NCBI GenBank assembly: GCA_020049515.1
Contig: JAIFKQ010000011.1
Span: 1-52,014 of the forward strand
Source of the DNA: Paludibacter sp.
Lineage (GTDB): Bacteria; Bacteroidota; Bacteroidia; Bacteroidales; Paludibacteraceae
Direction: 5' to 3'
Length of the DNA stretch: 52,014 nucleotides
In this document: in pieces, positions 43,541-52,014 of the stretch
Numbering within the stretch: the first letter of the stretch is position 1
Layout of the letters: the number at the start of each line of letters is the position of its first letter
The notes under the pieces: generated by a model
Database searches by the model: none
The model's input: only the letters and a program-made list of their open reading frames with translations
What the model was told of the DNA's origin: nothing
Made by a program: the position numbers and the translations under genes

Positions 43541-43746
43541 GAGTCCACTCCGATAAGTCCATTTTTTTGTATCGACCCGTTTTTTGACCACAAAACCACA
43601 TAATTGAGATGAAATCAAGAAGTTTTTAGAAATTACTAAATTTCACATACTGCATATTTTCAGATTTTTTTATGCCTTTCCAGAAACTGCGTCTTAGAAC
43701 CCCCTTTTGGGGGCAGGGGGTCGAAGATAGTTATCGGAGTGGACTC
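43541..43746. mobile_element. MITE-like element (element B), 206 bp, non-coding
   Basis: Perfect 16-bp TIRs gagtccactccgataa ... ttatcggagtggactc, flanked on both sides by direct repeat acactt (43535-43540 and 43747-43752). Confidence 0.75.
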
Positions 43747-44496
43747 ACACTTAATGTGTTTATTTGAATCTCATTTTATACAAAAAGATAACAGCTATGT
43801 CAAAAAATTACCATTTTTTTTAAAAAGTTCAAAATTGATTATTAGAATAGAACTATTTTTTTATTGATTTATGCAAAAAAAACGATATATTATTCAATAT
43901 CAAACACTTATATCTACAATGTTTAAAAAGAAATAAATAGCAAATTCAAATTGAATGATGTTGATTAGATCTCAGTTTAATAGTGATAAAATTTGTTTGC
44001 ATATTTAAGTTTAATTATTGCAATGTATTATTTCATATAAAATATATTCTCTATTTTTGCAAATATAAAAATCCAAAAACATCGTTTGTATTTCTAAATT
44101 TAAATTCAATCATTCTTTTCTATTTTATCAAATACAATTAAATAGTAGTTAATAATGATAATGGTTTAAAGTTCATCTTTTTTTTATTGCACTATCATCA
44201 AATATAATGTCATTGTTGTAAATCATACGTTGAAAGATATTTAATTGGCTGACTACACTGAAAGCAATTGAATTGAAGTGAATTAAAGTGCAACAAATTA
44301 ACTCGTATTTTTTTTTTATTTGAGCGTTATGATTTTTTATTTTAACAATAAACAAATTACAATATGATTTGTAGTTTTGCTCAATACTTCTAAAAAAATT
44401 GTCAGTATAAAAAAATCATCTTCTTGAAACAAAAATATCATTAATACCAAAATGTAACCAATCAAATCTCTTATTGGGGTAAAAATTATAAATATT

Positions 44497-45441
44497 ATGA
44501 GCAGAATATTAATTACAGGTGGTGCTGGATTTATTGGATCACACCTGGGCGACAGATTATTATCAGAAGGAAATGAAGTGATTTGCCTTGATAATTTTTT
44601 TACTGGACGTAGAAAAAACATAGAACACAACTTGGCAAATCCTTATTTTGAATTTGTAAGACATGACGTAACGGCTCCATACATGGCTGAAGTGGATGAA
44701 ATATACAACTTGGCTTGTCCCGCCTCGCCAGTTCATTATCAATACAATCCAATTAAAACTGTGAAAACATCTGTGATGGGAGCTATCAACATGCTTGGTT
44801 TGGCTAAACGTGTGAGAGCAAAAATTTTACAAGCATCTACTAGTGAGGTATATGGCGACCCAAGCATACATCCACAACCTGAAGAATACTGGGGAAATGT
44901 GAATACTATTGGCATTCGCTCGTGCTACGATGAGGGAAAGAGATGTGCCGAGACCTTATTTATGGATTACCACCGTCAAAATAATGTTAGAATTAAAATC
45001 ATTCGTATTTTTAATACCTATGGACCACGCATGGACCCTTTTGATGGTCGTGTGGTTTCTAACTTTATTGTGCAAGCTTTACAAGGTAAGGACATTACAA
45101 TATTTGGCAGTGGACTTCAAACCCGTAGCTTTCAGTATGTTGACGATTTAGTGGAAGGAATGACACGGATGATGAAAACAGATGACTCAGTCATTGGGCC
45201 AGTAAATATTGGTAATCCAAATGAATTTACAATGTTAGAATTGGCTACAAAAGTTATTGATTTGACAGGTTCTAAATCAAAATTGATATTTCAAGATTTG
45301 CCTTCTGATGACCCAAAACAAAGACAACCAAATATCAACAGAGCTTATGACATACTTGACAAATGGACTCCAAAAATTCAACTAAACGAAGGATTGATAA
45401 AAACCATTGAGTATTTTGACAAGGAAATAAGTAAGAAATAG
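44497..45441 (+). CDS. uxs: UDP-glucuronate decarboxylase (UDP-xylose synthase)
   Basis: '[102 protein letters not shown]'. Confidence 0.96.
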   Translation: MSRILITGGAGFIGSHLGDRLLSEGNEVICLDNFFTGRRKNIEHNLANPYFEFVRHDVTAPYMAEVDEIYNLACPASPVHYQYNPIKTVKTSVMGAINMLGLAKRVRAKILQASTSEVYGDPSIHPQPEEYWGNVNTIGIRSCYDEGKRCAETLFMDYHRQNNVRIKIIRIFNTYGPRMDPFDGRVVSNFIVQALQGKDITIFGSGLQTRSFQYVDDLVEGMTRMMKTDDSVIGPVNIGNPNEFTMLELATKVIDLTGSKSKLIFQDLPSDDPKQRQPNINRAYDILDKWTPKIQLNEGLIKTIEYFDKEISKK

Positions 45442-45508
45442 GATAGGATACAAAACAGGATTGAACGCTTTTGATGAGAAAACATCTAGTGTTCATAAAT
45501 GCTGAATT

Positions 45509-45546
45509 AACGCAGGTTGGAGATTTTTCTCTTACTTGCGTTTTTG
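45509..45546 (+). terminator. Hairpin terminator after uxs
   Basis: aacgcagg ... cttgcgttttt. Confidence 0.55.
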
Positions 45547-45784
45547 TAAATAAAACTTCAAGTCCGTTTTGTCTAATCTGAAAATAACAATTATACATCC
45601 TATAATATGGCATTAATGCTATTGATAATGGCCTAAACGCGGTCTTTCTTTAACCAAAAACAATAAAAAACAAAAATAATGTGCTGAAAATTTGGCTCGT
45701 ACCTACTTGTTTTTGTTATTTTGCACCCGATTTGAAAGTTGAAATTCGTTAATTCCAAATTGTATCTAATTTAATCAAAACCGT

Positions 45785-48214
45785 ATGCCCAAAAATCTTG
45801 TAATAGTTGAGTCCCCCGCCAAAGCCAAAACGATAGAGAAATTTCTAGGAAATGACTATCAAGTAATGTCCAGTTTTGGGCACATTCGCGATTTGGCTGA
45901 AAAGGGCATTGGAATAGATTTTGAAAATAATTACGAACCTCAATACGTTGTATCAACTGATAAGAAAAAAACAGTTGCAGATTTACGAAAAGCAAGTAAA
46001 GAAGCCGAAATTGTATGGCTCGCTTCCGATGAGGACCGTGAAGGGGAAGCCATTGCTTGGCATTTATATGAAGAACTAAAACTTAAAAAAGAAAATACTC
46101 GCCGCATCGTTTTTCACGAAATTACCAAAGATGCTATTCTTCATGCTATTAAAACTCCACGCGATATTGATATTAACTTAGTGGATGCGCAGCAAGCGCG
46201 TCGCGTGCTTGACAGAATTGTAGGATTTGAGCTTTCACCAGTTTTGTGGCGCAAAATTCGCCCATCCCTTTCGGCTGGACGTGTGCAATCGGTTGCTGTA
46301 AGGCTAATTGTAGAGCGCGAGCGTGAAATAAACCAATTTAGTGCAGAGGCAAATTATAGAGTAAATGCTTTTTTTATATCAAAAGATATTAATGGCAAAC
46401 AGATTGATTTAAAAGCCGAATTACAGCAACGTTTTGCAACCAAAGCTGAGGCACAAGCATTTTTGGAAAAATGTAAGGAGGCGCAATTTAGCGTTGACAG
46501 TATCGTTACCAAACCGGCAAAAAAATCTCCCGCTCCACCTTTTACAACTTCTACTTTGCAACAAGAAGCCGCTAGAAAACTAGGCTTTTCGGTTTCACAA
46601 ACCATGCAAGTAGCTCAACGACTGTATGAAGCCGGAAAAATAACCTACATGCGTACCGACTCGGTAAATCTATCCGATTTAGCTTTGGGAACTTCAAAAG
46701 CGGAAATTATTAGTATGGCGGGTGAAAGATACGTTCAGATTCGTAAGTTTACTACCAAAAGCAAAGGCGCACAGGAAGCCCACGAGGCCATCCGCCCAAC
46801 TTACATGAATACGCATAAAACAGATGGAACCTCGCAAGAAAAACGGTTGTATGAACTGATTTGGAAACGGACTATTGCTTCGCAAATGGCTGATGCCGAA
46901 TTAGAAAAGACATCTATTTACATAAGCGTTTCGGGTGTGAAGAATCAATTTGTAGCTTCGGGAGAAGTGATTGTATTTGATGGATTTTTAAAAGTATATC
47001 TTGAATCGACTGATGATGAGACCGATGCAGAAAACGATTCGTTATTGCCAGCAATGAAAAATGGAGAACTTCTTTTGGCAAATGAAATTGTGGCACAAGA
47101 ACGTTTTAGTCAAAAACCACCGCGCTATGCCGAAGCAAGTTTGGTAAGAAAATTAGAAGAGCTCGGCATTGGTCGCCCGTCCACTTATGCGCCAACCATT
47201 TCTACCATTCAAAATAGATTGTATGTAGAGAAAGGGGATCGCGAACCCGAAAAACGCAATTTCAACGTGCTAACATTAAAAGCAGGTAAAATAGCTGATG
47301 AAATTAAAACCGAAAATACGGGAGCTGAGAAATCAAAACTATTTCCGACAGATATTGGTTTGGTTGTTACCGATTTCTTAACTGAGTATTTTCCCGATGT
47401 GTTGAACTATAATTTTACTGCCGATGTAGAAAAAGAATTTGACAACATTGCGGATGGTGAAATAAAATGGACTGAATCAATTGATAAATTTTACAAGAAG
47501 TTTCATCCGATTGTAGAGGATACGCTCAAAAATTCTGAACGCCAAGTGGGTGAGCGAATTCTGGGTGTTGACCCCAAAAGTGGTCGTCAGCTTTCGGTAA
47601 AAATTGGAAAATACGGTCCTCTGGCACAGATTGGAACTGTAGAAGAAGAAGAAAAACCATCGTTTGCCTCTTTACGTCGCGACCAGTCCATCGAAAGTAT
47701 CAGTTTTGAAGAAGCTTTGGAGTTGTTCAAATTACCACGTGAGGCTGGCGAGTTTGAAGGAAAAGTAATGACAGTAGCCATTGGGCGTTTTGGACCATAC
47801 ATTCGCCACGATGGTGCTTTCTATTCACTTCCAAAAACGGATGATCCGATGGATGTAAGCACAGAGCGCGCCATAGAAATTATAGAAGAAAAACGTGAGG
47901 TTGAAAAAAACAGGGTCATTCAAATTTTGGGTAACGACGGAGAAATTCAAGTTCTCAACGGACGCTTTGGACCTTATTTTACGCGTGATAAAGTGAATTA
48001 CAAGATTCCAAAAACAACAGACCCAACTACACTTACACTCGAAAACTGCTTGGAACTTATTGCTGCACAGCCCGATGCCGCCACAAAAAAGAAACCTTTT
48101 GGAAAGAAATCGGCAGCTACAACCAAAGTTGCAGCTACTAAAACATCTGCTACAAAAACAGCTGCGAAACCAAAAGCAAAGGCAAAACCGAAAGTAACTG
48201 CAAAGAAAAAATAA
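45785..48214 (+). CDS. topA: DNA topoisomerase I
   Basis: 'MPKNLVIVESPAKAKTIEKFLGNDYQVMSSFGHIRDLAEKGIGID', 'WLASDEDREGEAIAWHLYEEL', 'YMRTDSVNLSD', lysine-rich C-terminal tail. Confidence 0.98.
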   Translation: MPKNLVIVESPAKAKTIEKFLGNDYQVMSSFGHIRDLAEKGIGIDFENNYEPQYVVSTDKKKTVADLRKASKEAEIVWLASDEDREGEAIAWHLYEELKLKKENTRRIVFHEITKDAILHAIKTPRDIDINLVDAQQARRVLDRIVGFELSPVLWRKIRPSLSAGRVQSVAVRLIVEREREINQFSAEANYRVNAFFISKDINGKQIDLKAELQQRFATKAEAQAFLEKCKEAQFSVDSIVTKPAKKSPAPPFTTSTLQQEAARKLGFSVSQTMQVAQRLYEAGKITYMRTDSVNLSDLALGTSKAEIISMAGERYVQIRKFTTKSKGAQEAHEAIRPTYMNTHKTDGTSQEKRLYELIWKRTIASQMADAELEKTSIYISVSGVKNQFVASGEVIVFDGFLKVYLESTDDETDAENDSLLPAMKNGELLLANEIVAQERFSQKPPRYAEASLVRKLEELGIGRPSTYAPTISTIQNRLYVEKGDREPEKRNFNVLTLKAGKIADEIKTENTGAEKSKLFPTDIGLVVTDFLTEYFPDVLNYNFTADVEKEFDNIADGEIKWTESIDKFYKKFHPIVEDTLKNSERQVGERILGVDPKSGRQLSVKIGKYGPLAQIGTVEEEEKPSFASLRRDQSIESISFEEALELFKLPREAGEFEGKVMTVAIGRFGPYIRHDGAFYSLPKTDDPMDVSTERAIEIIEEKREVEKNRVIQILGNDGEIQVLNGRFGPYFTRDKVNYKIPKTTDPTTLTLENCLELIAAQPDAATKKKPFGKKSAATTKVAATKTSATKTAAKPKAKAKPKVTAKKK

Positions 48215-48287
48215 TGATATAATTTTGAACCTCAATTGAAATTTAATAGCAATTCTTTAGTTACTAACTAATCATTAACTACTTAAA

Positions 48288-49328
48288 ATGAAAAAGCTAC
48301 TTGTTATTTACATCTTGATTCAATCAACCTTTTGTGTTTTTTCACAAAATCTATTCACGTTAAAACAAGGTGAGTCATCGCTTATTTATTCATTGCCAAA
48401 AACAAAATTTTGCATTGAAGTACAAACAGAAAAAGTAACACAAAAGCCGGGTGTATTTTTCAAGTACTCTGAACGTTATCTGGCTACTAACAAGATAATT
48501 ACCGAAAGAAAGACAACTTATAGACTAAAAAATATTCAAGTAAAAACAGAAGCTATCCCAGATTTAAAACGGACTTACAGCTTTATTCCAACAAAGAAAT
48601 CGGAAGCGAATCACATTTCAGTTAATTCAAAAGGAATTCTTTGTGGCGTGAATATGACAACGCAACCAGAGGCTAAATTGATTAATGAAATTTCAGTGGG
48701 TTATACTGAAGATTCAGACCCTTCTACCATACTCCCGTTAGGCGAAGAATTTATGATGGCAGGCTCAGAAGCCAAATTGGCCGAAGGAGCCGCAAAACAA
48801 ATATATCGAATTCGTGAAAGCAGATTGGGATTACTTACCGCAGATGTAGAAAAACTACCAGCAGATGGTGCTTCATTTAAATCGATGTTAGATGGATTGA
48901 ATAATATGGAAAAACAATTAACTGAACTTTTTATTGGTACAACAATCACAGAAACCCAAACCCAACTAGTACATTTAACTCCTGATGCTCCAATAGAAAA
49001 AGAAGTATTGTTCAGATTATCGGCATTATTAGGTATTGTATCTACCGATGATTTAAGTGGTAAACCTTTTTACATAACTATTAAACCAGCAACAGTCAAT
49101 TATGTAGCAGCTAGTCCAAAAGCAAAGCATGAACCAGTTGAAATTTATACAATTTTACCCTCTGCCACTCAAGTAAGCATTGGCGATGGCGTAAATACCT
49201 TTTATAATAACCAATTTTATGTTCCTCAGTTTGGCGAAATAATTCCTCTTTCGCAAAACTTATTGACAAAAACCAAGGTCATTATTCGAGTGGACCAAGA
49301 AACAGGTAGATTGTTGGGGGTGGAATAA
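48288..49328 (+). CDS. DUF4831 family protein
   Basis: Signal peptide plus 'GEEFMMAGSEAKLAEGAAKQIYRIRESRLGLLTADVEKLPADGASFKSMLDGLNNMEKQLTELFIGTT'. Confidence 0.75.
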   Translation: MKKLLVIYILIQSTFCVFSQNLFTLKQGESSLIYSLPKTKFCIEVQTEKVTQKPGVFFKYSERYLATNKIITERKTTYRLKNIQVKTEAIPDLKRTYSFIPTKKSEANHISVNSKGILCGVNMTTQPEAKLINEISVGYTEDSDPSTILPLGEEFMMAGSEAKLAEGAAKQIYRIRESRLGLLTADVEKLPADGASFKSMLDGLNNMEKQLTELFIGTTITETQTQLVHLTPDAPIEKEVLFRLSALLGIVSTDDLSGKPFYITIKPATVNYVAASPKAKHEPVEIYTILPSATQVSIGDGVNTFYNNQFYVPQFGEIIPLSQNLLTKTKVIIRVDQETGRLLGVE

Positions 49329-49348
49329 TTAAGACTTTCAAAGTAAAC

Positions 49349-49385
49349 AAAAAACACTGAATGATTGATACATTCAGTGTTTTTT
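49349..49385. terminator. Bidirectional terminator between convergent DUF4831 and mscL genes
   Basis: aaaaaacactgaatg-attgata-(g)cattcagtgttttttg inverted repeat (right arm cattcagtgtttttt). Confidence 0.85.
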
Positions 49386-49425
49386 GTGTCCAAAAGAATG
49401 TAAGTTCAACCCTAATGATTGTCGA

Positions 49426-49839
49426 TTATTTTTTTTTCAACAAATCACGAATCTCAGTCAATAATAATTCTTCATTACTAGGATTTGCTTCAGCAACTGG
49501 AATTTCTTGTTTTTTCGACCCAAATTTATTAATCGATTTTATGACCATAAAAATAACAAATGCTACAATAATAAAATCGAAAGTAACTTGCAAAAAGCTA
49601 CCATAATTTAGGGTTACTGCCGCTATGCTACCTCCATCAATCACTTCGGCAGCCTTCATTTCCCATTTCAAATCGGTAAAATTTACGCCTCCTAGCAACA
49701 ATCCAATTGGAGGCATAATAACATCTGCTACTAGTGAAGAAATTATTTTTCCAAAAGCTCCACCAATGATTACGGCAACTGCTAAATCAATTACATTGCC
49801 ACGCACTGCAAAATCTCTAAACTCTTTTAGTAAGCTCAT
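49426..49839 (-). CDS. mscL: Large-conductance mechanosensitive channel
   Basis: '[57 protein letters not shown]'. Confidence 0.98.
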   Translation of the reverse strand: MSLLKEFRDFAVRGNVIDLAVAVIIGGAFGKIISSLVADVIMPPIGLLLGGVNFTDLKWEMKAAEVIDGGSIAAVTLNYGSFLQVTFDFIIVAFVIFMVIKSINKFGSKKQEIPVAEANPSNEELLLTEIRDLLKKK

Positions 49840-49967
49840 AATGTATTTATTTATAGTTTAAATTTCGAAAATAAAAAAAGATTTGAAACACTACTAATCA
49901 AACGCTTATAGTTTCGTATTGTTTTTTTTTCAAGCAGTTTATTAGCACTAAATAAACATTAAAAAAA

Positions 49968-49991
49968 CCGCTTCGAAAACAATCGAAGCGG
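49968..49991 (-). terminator. Terminator after fba
   Basis: ccgcttcg-aaaacaat-cgaagcgg, T-tract on minus strand. Confidence 0.8.
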
Positions 49992-50018
49992 CATTAAATA
50001 TTATCTATTTATTAGATT

Positions 50019-51098
50019 TTAGATACTATCGATAGCATTCAAATCCTCAAAAGCAATTTTCAAACGAGCGATAAGTGATTCTTCCCCTTTACGTAACCAA
50101 ACGCGTGGGTCATAGAATTTCTTGTTAGGTTTTTCGGCACCATCTGGGTTACCAATTTGACCTTGAAGATAAGGACGATTTGCAGCTTCGAACGAACGAA
50201 TACCATCCCAATATGCCCATTGTGTATCAGTATCAATGTTCATTTTGATAACACCGTAGCTGATAGCTTCACGAATTTCTTCGTGTGATGAACCTGAACC
50301 ACCGTGGAAAACAAAATTTACAGGATGAGCATCTGTTGAACCAATTTTTGCTTTGATAAATTCTTGAGAATTTTTCAAGATTTTTGGAGTCAATTTCACA
50401 TTTCCTGGTTTGTAAACACCGTGTACATTACCAAAAGAAGCAGCAACTGTAAAGTTAGGAGAAATTTTGCTCAAAGCAGCATATACTTTGTAAACATCTT
50501 CTGGTTGAGTATAAAGCAAGCTATTGTCAACATCGCTGTTGTCAACACCATCTTCTTCACCACCAGTAATTCCCAATTCCATTTCCAAGGTCATACCCAT
50601 TTTGCTCATACGAGTTAGGTATTTTTCGCAAATTTCGATATTTTCATCCAATGGTTCTTCAGAAAGATCCAACATGTGTGAACTGAAAAGTGGTTTTCCT
50701 GTTTCAGCAAAATTCTTTTCGCTTGCATCTAACAAACCGTCAATCCAAGGAAGTAATTTTTTTGCAGCGTGATCGGTATGAAGTATCACACGTACACCAT
50801 AAGCTTCAGCCAAAGTATGAATGTGCTTTGCACCAGCTACAGCGCCAAGAATAGCAGCTTGTTGTCCGTCTAATTTTAAACCCTTACCAGCATTAAAAGC
50901 TGCTCCACCGTTAGAAAACTGAATCATTACTGGTGAGTTAGCATTTTTTGCGGCCTCTAATACTGCATTAACAGTAGAAGACCCAACTACGTTTACAGCC
51001 GGAATAGCAAAAGCATTCTCTTTAGCTACTTTAAAGATGAATTGTAAGTCTTCGCCAGTTACAACACCTGGTTTTACTACATCTGAAATTTTACCCAT
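50019..51098 (-). CDS. fbaA: Class II fructose-bisphosphate aldolase
   Basis: 'FAIPAVNVVGSSTVNAVLEAAKNANSPVMIQFSNGGAAF', 'VRVILHTDHAAKKLLPWIDGLLDA', 'FVFHGGSGSSHEEIREAISYGVIKMNIDTDTQWAYWDG'. Confidence 0.97.
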   Translation of the reverse strand: MGKISDVVKPGVVTGEDLQFIFKVAKENAFAIPAVNVVGSSTVNAVLEAAKNANSPVMIQFSNGGAAFNAGKGLKLDGQQAAILGAVAGAKHIHTLAEAYGVRVILHTDHAAKKLLPWIDGLLDASEKNFAETGKPLFSSHMLDLSEEPLDENIEICEKYLTRMSKMGMTLEMELGITGGEEDGVDNSDVDNSLLYTQPEDVYKVYAALSKISPNFTVAASFGNVHGVYKPGNVKLTPKILKNSQEFIKAKIGSTDAHPVNFVFHGGSGSSHEEIREAISYGVIKMNIDTDTQWAYWDGIRSFEAANRPYLQGQIGNPDGAEKPNKKFYDPRVWLRKGEESLIARLKIAFEDLNAIDSI

Positions 51099-51244
51099 AA
51101 TTCAATGATTAAATTGTTTATTATAATTTGAAAATTTATTTTTTTGTACAGCCTGTTTATAACAAATTAGCCTTTAAAAAGTTATGTAAGAGTAACTATA
51201 ATGTTTAGAAAAACTAGTTAATTCAAAAAGGTTGTAAGTAAATT

Positions 51245-51280
51245 AAAAAGGTCGAACATCTACATGTACGACCTTTTTTT
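51245..51280. terminator. Bidirectional hairpin with T tract
   Basis: aaaaaggtcg ... cgaccttttttt. Confidence 0.7.
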
Positions 51281-51756
51281 GTTGGCGTTGAGGCAAAACA
51301 ACCTAACTCCATATCCTATTAACAGTCAATAGCATGAAATTTTTCGCAATCTTAATTTTTTGCAAATTAATTCCATTTTATTTCAGTCTTTTTGACTACC
51401 TTTGGTTCGCTTTGTCATACAATTATTCTGAGCACAAAAGTAGGTCTTATTTTTGAGATTACCAAATTAAAAATTCGCTTTTTAAAATTAAAGATGCATC
51501 TATGCTTTATCCTATTAAGCACTAAATATCAATATATTATGTTTGATTAAGAACTGCTTATTATCAATTTATCTGTAATTTTTCTCTTTAGCAGCAAAAG
51601 TAAATGGTTAAGTCGATGGTATTATCTTATACTCTAAAATAGTCTGAGTTTTTTACACTGCCAATTTTATTTTGTACTAACGTTTGGAAGGAGCTTTATT
51701 CCTTGCATTTTTCGGTGGGCGTTGAGGGGATGGAAGTATGACATTCCGATATATCG

Positions 51757-51823
51757 GAATTCGAACCCCCGACCCTTCCGATAAAATCGGAATGCTCTGA
51801 ACCAGCTGAGCTAAACTTTCCGG
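51757..51823 (-). other. Degenerate tRNA-like sequence (tRNA-Lys-UUU-like core)
   Basis: Minus strand ggaaagtttagctcagctggttcagagcattccgattttatcggaagggtcgggggttcgaat: D-arm, 5-bp anticodon stem around ATTTTAT, T-loop TTCGAAT; but no complementary 3' acceptor or proper T-stem. Confidence 0.65.
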
Positions 51824-52014
51824 CTTTTTTGCGATTTAATATATAGTTCTGCTTGGTAAGCATCTGATTTTGATAGGTATTCTTTCTCATAGACTAAAAC
51901 CCAAGGGATACCTCTTTTGGTAAAAGTACTCCGCCCTGTATTATGTCTTTTTATCCTATCGGCAAGATTTTGCGTAGAACCCACATAATACTGATTGCAT
52001 TTTTCGGAAAATAA
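51811..52014 (-). CDS. GIY-YIG endonuclease family protein (UPF0213/YhbQ-like), 5' end outside window
   Basis: Reverse-strand translation LFSEKCNQYYVGSTQNLADRIKRHNTGRSTFTKRGIPWVLVYEKEYLSKSDAYQAELYIKSQKSRKV*. Confidence 0.88.
   Translation of the reverse strand, partial: LFSEKCNQYYVGSTQNLADRIKRHNTGRSTFTKRGIPWVLVYEKEYLSKSDAYQAELYIKSQKSRKV

Noticed and set aside
42717-44496. CRISPR array or large ncRNA in the long intergenic region
   Set aside because: No regularly spaced identical repeats; the structure is explained by TIR pairs and scattered AT-rich sequence.
44337-44630. Minus-strand 97-aa ORF overlapping the uxs start
   Set aside because: Antisense to the conserved Rossmann N-terminus and AT-rich leader; no domain.
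48105-48212. Alanine/lysine-rich repeat tail of TopA as a special low-complexity element
   Set aside because: Basic C-terminal tails are common in TopA from this phylum; not unusual.
51757-51823. Functional tRNA-Lys gene on the minus strand
   Set aside because: Anticodon and D-arms look right, but the 3' half of the T-stem and the acceptor stem have no complementary partner; kept only as a degenerate tRNA-like sequence.

Overview
AT-rich Bacteroidota (probably Bacteroidales) chromosomal window with no rRNA, intact tRNA or CRISPR. Left to right: an AAA ATPase coupled to a truncated TOPRIM/DUF4276-like gene; dnaK carrying an apparent 13-nt frameshifting deletion; folK; a DUF2007 protein; a decayed LTA-synthase/sulfatase C-terminus; a FIST-domain protein with a very large multi-PAS hybrid histidine kinase; a T9SS-secreted right-handed beta-helix protein; a receiver-kinase and a sigma54 response regulator; two paralogous surface lipoproteins (the longer is LruC-type and frameshifted); a large exopolysaccharide locus (about 20.0-40.7 kb); a paralogous beta-helix protein on the opposite strand; a repeat-rich 1.8 kb intergenic region; UDP-glucuronate decarboxylase, topA, a DUF4831 protein, mscL and class II fba. 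At the right edge is a GIY-YIG nuclease gene whose 3' end runs into a degenerate tRNA-like sequence. The most interesting signals are: (1) a shared putative UAS plus -24/-12-like promoter architecture in front of both tandem lipoprotein genes, next to a sigma54 activator; (2) a 206-bp MITE-like element with perfect 16-bp terminal inverted repeats and 6-bp flanking direct repeats, beside a decayed relative; (3) the GIY-YIG/tRNA-like junction; (4) frameshifts in dnaK and the LruC gene. All family calls are from reading the sequence; no database search was run.
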